Source of the DNA: Treponema sp.
GTDB taxonomy: Bacteria > Spirochaetota > Spirochaetia > Treponematales > Treponemataceae
Length of the DNA stretch: 64,000 nt
Reading direction: 5' to 3'
Assembly (NCBI GenBank): GCA_024695475.1
Contig: JAILIC010000026.1
Location: forward strand, 23,953-87,952
Below are positions 59,818 through 64,000 of this stretch, one piece after another. The number at the start of each line of letters is the position of its first letter. Within the stretch, counting starts at the first letter, position 1. The notes below the pieces were generated by a model. That model was not told where the DNA came from. It did not search any database and worked only from the letters and a program-made list of their open reading frames with translations. The position numbers were made by a program, and so were the translations under genes.

Positions 59818-60231
59818 GTGTTGCAAAAGTTATATCACACTAAGACAACTGATTTGATTGCTCAGTTTATCCAGTCCAAAATGGAGCATGGTTTTACAGC
59901 AGGAGAGTTATCGGCATTTCTTGAAGAACATGGTGTACATGTGAATAAAACAACCGTTTACAGAAATCTTGATAAAATGACTGAAAATGGGCAGCTGATA
60001 AAACATAAGTCTATGATTTCTGATGGTTTTGTATACCAAAGCGCAGAAGAAGAAAATCACTGTGCAGAGCATATTCATTTTCAGTGTTGTAAGTGTGGTG
60101 CTGTAATGCATCTCTCTGATGTAAAAACGACAGAGTATCTTAAGTCGCTATCAGAAGAATTGGGTATTCAGATTAATCTGAATCTTTCCTCACTTAATGG
60201 GATTTGTCCAAAATGCAGAGAACAAAAGTAA
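59818..60231 (+). CDS. Fur-family metalloregulator, Zur/PerR-like
   Basis: 137 residues. The N-terminal winged helix has TTVYRNLDKM, the Fur-family recognition helix. The C-terminal dimerisation domain has His-rich CAEHIHFQCCKCGAVMHL and a closing CPKC, forming the two CxxC pairs of the structural zinc site. Zur is favoured over Fur because the downstream genes are all zinc related. The GTG start lies about 2 nt from the predicted transcription start, so there is no Shine-Dalgarno. TTG at 59821 is an alternative. Confidence 0.88.
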   Translation: MLQKLYHTKTTDLIAQFIQSKMEHGFTAGELSAFLEEHGVHVNKTTVYRNLDKMTENGQLIKHKSMISDGFVYQSAEEENHCAEHIHFQCCKCGAVMHLSDVKTTEYLKSLSEELGIQINLNLSSLNGICPKCREQK

Positions 60232-60515
60232 TACATCTTCATATATTCTTTTCGATTTTGCTTTTGCTATTTACATTGTCATCAATCTATTACAAGGTTC
60301 ATGAGAGTTATCATGAATGCAGTGGTGAAGACTGTCCTATATGTTATGTTATTGCAATTTCAGAACGGAATATACAGCTTCTCAGTTTTGCTTTTTCGTT
60401 TATTATTCTTGTTTCTTTTTTTCTTTCCAGTAATAAAATACAAACTAAACAGCTTGGTATAGCAGTTTTCAAAGCTCAGACGCTTGTCTCTCAGAAAATA
60501 AGGCTTAATGACTAG
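60213..60515 (+). CDS. small two-TM membrane protein with HxxxHxC...CPIC motif
   Basis: 100 residues from the ATG at 60213, overlapping the regulator gene by 19 bp. Two membrane segments (about 8-25 and 50-70) flank a short extracytoplasmic loop YHECSGEDCPICYV with two His and three Cys residues, plausible zinc ligands. I do not recognise a named family. The position between a Zur-like regulator and zinc trafficking genes suggests a role in zinc binding or uptake. Confidence 0.65.
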   Translation: MQRTKVIHLHIFFSILLLLFTLSSIYYKVHESYHECSGEDCPICYVIAISERNIQLLSFAFSFIILVSFFLSSNKIQTKQLGIAVFKAQTLVSQKIRLND

Positions 60516-60569
60516 TTTTCCTGATTCTTCTTTTGTTTTTTGTAACATTTTAGAATAGGAATACTTTAC

Positions 60570-61682
60570 ATGAATAAAAAACCAGTGACTCTTATTACAG
60601 GGTATTTAGGTTCTGGTAAGACAACTCTTTTGAATGAAATTTTACGTCAAGAAAAAAGAAAAGTTGCACTTATTGTGAACGATATGGGCAGCATAAACAT
60701 CGATGCTGCTATTATAAAGAAAAATGGTTCTGCCGTAGCACAGAGTGAAATGTATGAAATGCAAAATGGATGCATCTGCTGTACTTTGCGAGAGGAATTT
60801 ATAAAACAGGTAGAAAAGATTTCGGATAATGACTCTATAGAAACTGTATTTGTGGAGGCATCTGGAATTAGTGATCCAGGAGCGATCGCAGCTTCGTTTT
60901 TGGCATATGAAGAAGATCAGCCTGATACGAATGTATATCTTTCAAATATTGTTACTGTTGTTGATGCAGATCGTATTTACCGTGAGTTTTTGACAGATTT
61001 GCAACAATATGATGAAAAAGATGAAAATAATCTTTCATCTAACGATATTACAACACTCATTGTTGATCAAATCGAGTTCTGTAATACAATTGTCTTAAAT
61101 AAGCTTGATCTTCTTGATGACAATCAGATTGAGCAGGTAATAAAAATTATACGTGATTTTCAACCGAAGGCTGAAATTATCAAGACAATACAGGGAAAAG
61201 TTGAGATTGATCGTATTACATCAACTCAAAAGTTTAATTACGAAATGGTAGATTCTTCATCTGCAATTCAGAAGGCGATTAATTCACTTTCTGATACAAA
61301 TCGAGGATTTACTGATGAATACGGTATTTCGAGTTTTTCATACGAGTTTAAAAAGCCGTTTGATCAGAAAAAATTCATGAGTTTTATTAATGAAGATTTT
61401 CCAAAAGAGCTTATCCGTGCAAAAGGCTATATCTGGTTTAAAGATAGACCTCAAGACGTTCTCTTGTTTGAACAAGCTGGAAGAAATGCTTCTGTTATGG
61501 CAGTTGCATATTGGATTGCAGCTTTAGATGAAGCAACTCAGAAAGAATGCCTTGCTGATGACGAAGAATTACGAAACTCATGGGATCCGGAATATGGTGA
61601 TAGAATCAATCAAATCGTATTTATCGGAAAAAATTATAATAAGGCAAAGATTGTTTCTCGATTGGAACAGTGCCTTGCATAA
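60570..61682 (+). CDS. COG0523 (CobW/ZNG1-type) metallochaperone GTPase
   Basis: 370 residues. The P-loop GYLGSGKTT is at residues 9-17, the metal-binding CxCC motif is NGCICCTLREE near residue 65, and the guanine-specificity loop is LNKLDLLD. The C-terminal CobW_C domain (about 250-370) follows. Under zinc limitation such GTPases deliver zinc to client enzymes. The neighbours here support a zinc rather than cobalt role. It ends 32 bp before the binding-protein gene. Confidence 0.9.
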   Translation: MNKKPVTLITGYLGSGKTTLLNEILRQEKRKVALIVNDMGSINIDAAIIKKNGSAVAQSEMYEMQNGCICCTLREEFIKQVEKISDNDSIETVFVEASGISDPGAIAASFLAYEEDQPDTNVYLSNIVTVVDADRIYREFLTDLQQYDEKDENNLSSNDITTLIVDQIEFCNTIVLNKLDLLDDNQIEQVIKIIRDFQPKAEIIKTIQGKVEIDRITSTQKFNYEMVDSSSAIQKAINSLSDTNRGFTDEYGISSFSYEFKKPFDQKKFMSFINEDFPKELIRAKGYIWFKDRPQDVLLFEQAGRNASVMAVAYWIAALDEATQKECLADDEELRNSWDPEYGDRINQIVFIGKNYNKAKIVSRLEQCLA

Positions 61683-61714
61683 ATTACACTATATCAGTAG
61701 TAAAGGAAAACAAT

Positions 61715-63241
61715 ATGAATAAGACAATAAAAACACTTTTGTGTGCTATTTTTTGTACACTGACGGTAGGAGCTTTTGCAGCTTCTAAAAAGTCAATTAT
61801 TTGTGTTACTTATCCAGAATATGATTGGGTAATGAATATTCTTGGTGATAAAGCATCTGATTTTGATGTCACACTGCTTCAGAATAATGGTACTGATCTT
61901 CACAGTTATCAGCCGACAGTAAAAGATATTGCAAAGATTTCAACCTGTGACATGCTTGTTTATGTTGGTGGCGAAAGTGATGCTTGGGTAGAAAGAGCGA
62001 TTGAAACTGCCAAGAACAAAAATATGGTGGTTGTCAACATGATGGAAGTCTTGGGTGACCAAGTAAAAGAAGAAGTAGTAGTCGAAGGCATGCAAGTCGA
62101 AGAACATCACCATCATGATGGTGATCATGATCATGACCATGATCACAGCAAAGAGGTTTCAACCTTCCATGATCATGATGTAAAAGATAGAAGTCTTGCA
62201 GATTGGGCGGGTGAATGGCAGTCTCCATATCCATTTGTACTCGATGGCACACTTGATGAAGCATTTGAAGAAAAAGCTGAATCCGGTACTATGACTGCAG
62301 CAGAGTACAAAGAATACTATAAAACTGGTTACAAAACTGATATTGCAGCTCTGACTATTAAGGGAAACAAAATCACTTATACCTATGAAAATGGTAAAAA
62401 AGTCAGCGCTAAATATAAGTATGTTGGTTATTATATTCAGGAATGGTCTGGTGGTACCAAGGCTGCAATGTATCGCTTTACCACAACGAGCAAAAAAGCA
62501 GGAATTCCACGCTTTATTGAAATTAATGATCATATGATTGAACCAGCAAAAGCCGAACATTTTCACCTGCGAATGAGTAACGAAAGCTTTGAAGCTATCG
62601 AAGATCCAGAAAAGTATTGGCCAACATTCTTCCCAGCAGAAATGTCTGGACATGATATAGCAGAACATTTAGGTGGACACCACCATCATGATGAAGAAGA
62701 AGTTGAATATGATGAACACGTTTGGCTTTCAGTTAAAAAGGCTATAATTATTACAAAAGCACTTTCTGCAGAAATCCAGAAAATTGATAGCGTAAATGCA
62801 AGTGTATATCAAGCAAATACAGCATCCTATGTAAAACAACTTTCAGACCTTGATGCAGAGTATACAAAGGTTGTTGCATCTTCTCCAAAAAAGACCGTTC
62901 TTTTTGGAGACCGCTTCCCATTCCGCTATCTGACTGATGATTATAATCTGGAATATTTTGCAGCTTTTGTTGGATGTAGCGCTGAATCTGAAGCAAGTTT
63001 TGCAACAATTGTATTCTTGGCAAATAAAGTTGACGAGCTTGGTTTGAATGCAATTCTTACTATAGAAAAGAGCGATAAAAAAATTGCTAAAACAATAATT
63101 TCTAATTGTAAGAGCAAAAATCAGGCAATTCTTGAAATGGATTCATTGCAGTCTGTGACTCAAAATGAAATAGACTCTGGAAGAAATTATCTTTCAGCAA
63201 TGAAAAATAATCTTGAAGTGTTAAAGAAGGCTTTACAATAA
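61715..63241 (+). CDS. znuA: zinc-binding protein: ZnuA with an inserted ZinT domain
   Basis: 508 residues from the ATG at 61715. A signal peptide (MNKTIKTLLCAIFCTLTVGAFA) lacks a lipobox, so the protein is soluble in the periplasm. The ZnuA-like start (CVTYPEYDWVMNILG, TDLHSYQPT) runs to about residue 115. Then come a His-rich loop (EHHHHDGDHDHDHDH), a full ZinT domain (LADWAGEWQSPYPFVLDGTL to HFHLRMSNESFEA, about 140-300), a second His loop (GGHHHHDEEE) and the rest of ZnuA (DEHVWLS, FGDRFPFRYLTDDY). In known AdcA proteins ZinT is C-terminal; here it is internal. No permease gene is adjacent. Confidence 0.9.
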   Translation: MNKTIKTLLCAIFCTLTVGAFAASKKSIICVTYPEYDWVMNILGDKASDFDVTLLQNNGTDLHSYQPTVKDIAKISTCDMLVYVGGESDAWVERAIETAKNKNMVVVNMMEVLGDQVKEEVVVEGMQVEEHHHHDGDHDHDHDHSKEVSTFHDHDVKDRSLADWAGEWQSPYPFVLDGTLDEAFEEKAESGTMTAAEYKEYYKTGYKTDIAALTIKGNKITYTYENGKKVSAKYKYVGYYIQEWSGGTKAAMYRFTTTSKKAGIPRFIEINDHMIEPAKAEHFHLRMSNESFEAIEDPEKYWPTFFPAEMSGHDIAEHLGGHHHHDEEEVEYDEHVWLSVKKAIIITKALSAEIQKIDSVNASVYQANTASYVKQLSDLDAEYTKVVASSPKKTVLFGDRFPFRYLTDDYNLEYFAAFVGCSAESEASFATIVFLANKVDELGLNAILTIEKSDKKIAKTIISNCKSKNQAILEMDSLQSVTQNEIDSGRNYLSAMKNNLEVLKKALQ

Positions 63242-63249
63242 CATTTCAT

Positions 63250-63302
63250 GGCGGAGGGGTAAATACTCTATTTCCTCCTAGAGTATTAACCTCCGCCTTT
63301 TT
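63250..63302. terminator. bidirectional terminator between convergent genes
   Basis: GGCGGAGG/CCTCCGCC outer stem and AATACTCTA/TAGAGTATT inner stem, then TTTTT. The 3' end touches the stop codon of the minus-strand ABC ATPase gene. Confidence 0.85.
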
Positions 63303-63987
63303 ACGATTCAATCATTTCTAAAATCGTATGTTTTAATGCGCAATGACTCTGTTCTGAGCTTGTACAGGAAGCAATAGAAAAGTGTGCCATCACAGAGCAA
63401 GGGTCTTTACTCAGAACAAAAATAGTGTCGGCAATTTTCATTGCTTCTTCTAAATCATGGGTTACAAAAAGAATTGTTGTACCTTCTGTTTTGCTGATTT
63501 CAAGAGTATCCGAAATTAATTTTTGTCTAATTATATAATCAAGAGAACTAAATGGTTCGTCCATCAAAAGAAAATCACTCCCATAATATAGTGCCCGCGC
63601 AATGGCACAACGTTGTCTCATGCCTCCGCTGAGTTCTGAAGGATAGTAGTTTTCAAAACCTTCTAATCCAACAGCCTTTAAATAGTGAAGCACTCGTTCA
63701 TCGTTGCCAAAACTATCTACTGCCTTTATATTTTGACCTACCGTAAACCAGGGAAGTAGGCGATCTTCTTGGAACACATATCCTATTTTATCAGGTGGAG
63801 TATGTGTCCAACATAGCGTTCCAGTATCGATTTCTTCAAGACCGGCAATAATATTTAATAATGTAGATTTTCCACATCCTGATGGACCAATAAGTACGGA
63901 GATTTTTCCCCTTTCAATGGAAAGAGAAAAATCTTTAAGAACTGTTCTGTTGTTATACTTTTTTGTTACATTTTGTATGGTTACCAT
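63301..63987 (-). CDS. ABC transporter ATPase, SsuB/TauB/NrtD type
   Basis: 228 residues. Walker A GPSGCGKST, Q-loop VFQEDRLLPW, signature LSGGMRQRCAIARA, Walker B FLLMDEPFSSLD and H-loop FVTHDLEEA are all present. The VFQEDRLLPW motif is typical of the nitrate/sulphonate/taurine uptake group, which also includes thiamine-precursor and riboflavin importers. The permease and binding protein are not in the window; they may lie upstream beyond its end. Start codon is at 63987, so the gene is complete. Confidence 0.9.
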   Translation of the reverse strand: MVTIQNVTKKYNNRTVLKDFSLSIERGKISVLIGPSGCGKSTLLNIIAGLEEIDTGTLCWTHTPPDKIGYVFQEDRLLPWFTVGQNIKAVDSFGNDERVLHYLKAVGLEGFENYYPSELSGGMRQRCAIARALYYGSDFLLMDEPFSSLDYIIRQKLISDTLEISKTEGTTILFVTHDLEEAMKIADTIFVLSKDPCSVMAHFSIASCTSSEQSHCALKHTILEMIES

Positions 63988-64000
63988 TATTACTTTGTCT

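Noticed and set aside
62159-62668. 169-aa minus-strand ORF
   Set aside because: Antisense to the ZinT domain of the zinc-binding protein.
1-64000. tRNA, rRNA, IS elements or prophage genes
   Set aside because: I saw no cloverleaf with CCA-end context, no rRNA-like sequence, and no transposase, integrase or phage structural motifs in the translated ORFs.

Overview
The window looks like a chromosomal segment of a host-associated or anaerobic spirochaete, most likely Treponema or a close relative. This is inferred from several things: an apparent class I lysyl-tRNA synthetase, Treponema-style lipoproteins (signal peptide, Cys, then a Ser/Ala/Arg-rich stretch), a [FeFe]-hydrogenase-like H-cluster domain, a 2[4Fe-4S] ferredoxin, a short ThiC and low-to-moderate GC. 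I see no rRNA, tRNA, IS element, prophage or CRISPR array. Many genes carry good sigma-70-type promoters (TTGACA/TATAAT, 16-17 bp spacer), and several intergenic regions hold recognisable palindromic operators.

Layout. 1-5.5 kb: small membrane protein, ferredoxin, MBL-fold hydrolase, an isolated CbiET cobalamin gene and a large exported protein. 5.5-9.3 kb: a zinc/manganese-type ABC operon (znuABC-like) headed by an XRE regulator, facing a divergent outer-membrane beta-barrel gene across a short region with operator palindromes. 9.6-17 kb: a lipoprotein, then an amino-acid operon (aspartokinase-homoserine dehydrogenase, DAHP synthase-prephenate dehydratase fusion, acetolactate synthase small subunit, YgjV-like protein). 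17-27 kb: single genes for moaC, nicotinate phosphoribosyltransferase, TtcA-like protein, SDR, H-cluster protein, DUF1232 protein, GNAT-MsrA fusion, aldo/keto reductase, anion permease and metY. metY has a long leader holding a Cys-rich 25-codon ORF and two ACCTA-N9-TAGGT palindromes. 27.4-33.7 kb: two-component system followed by an RND efflux operon. The two upstream regions share a 14-bp element, and the efflux genes lie behind a terminator-like hairpin that contains the Shine-Dalgarno. 33.7-38.2 kb: DUF134/NifX-type regulator, C_GCAxxG_C_C protein, a six-unit 22-bp tandem repeat, a PARG-like enzyme and a run of small enzymes. 38.2-42.9 kb: FIST-GGDEF protein, MerR-type regulator and a flavinylated fumarate-reductase-like lipoprotein.

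43.1-52.6 kb is a tightly overlapping five-cistron operon: PLP amino-acid racemase, MFS transporter fused to an extracytoplasmic sensor-like region, tandem-duplicated periplasmic binding lipoprotein (split by a frameshift in an A5 run), LysRS-like protein with altered signature motifs, and receptor-type class III nucleotide cyclase. It reads as an uncharacterised amino-acid (possibly lysine/ornithine) sensing system with cyclic-nucleotide output. This is the strongest candidate in the window for an undescribed system.

52.7-64 kb: tcdA-like gene, thiC under a TPP riboswitch with a terminator platform, a methyltransferase plus heterodimeric ABC exporter operon, then a zinc-homeostasis operon (Fur/Zur-type regulator, small CPIC membrane protein, COG0523 GTPase, ZnuA with a ZinT domain inserted between two His-rich loops) and finally an SsuB/NrtD-type ABC ATPase. 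The zinc operon has no permease or ATPase of its own. The znuBC-like genes at 5.5-7.1 kb could in principle serve it.

All family assignments come from reading motifs in the translations. No database search was run.
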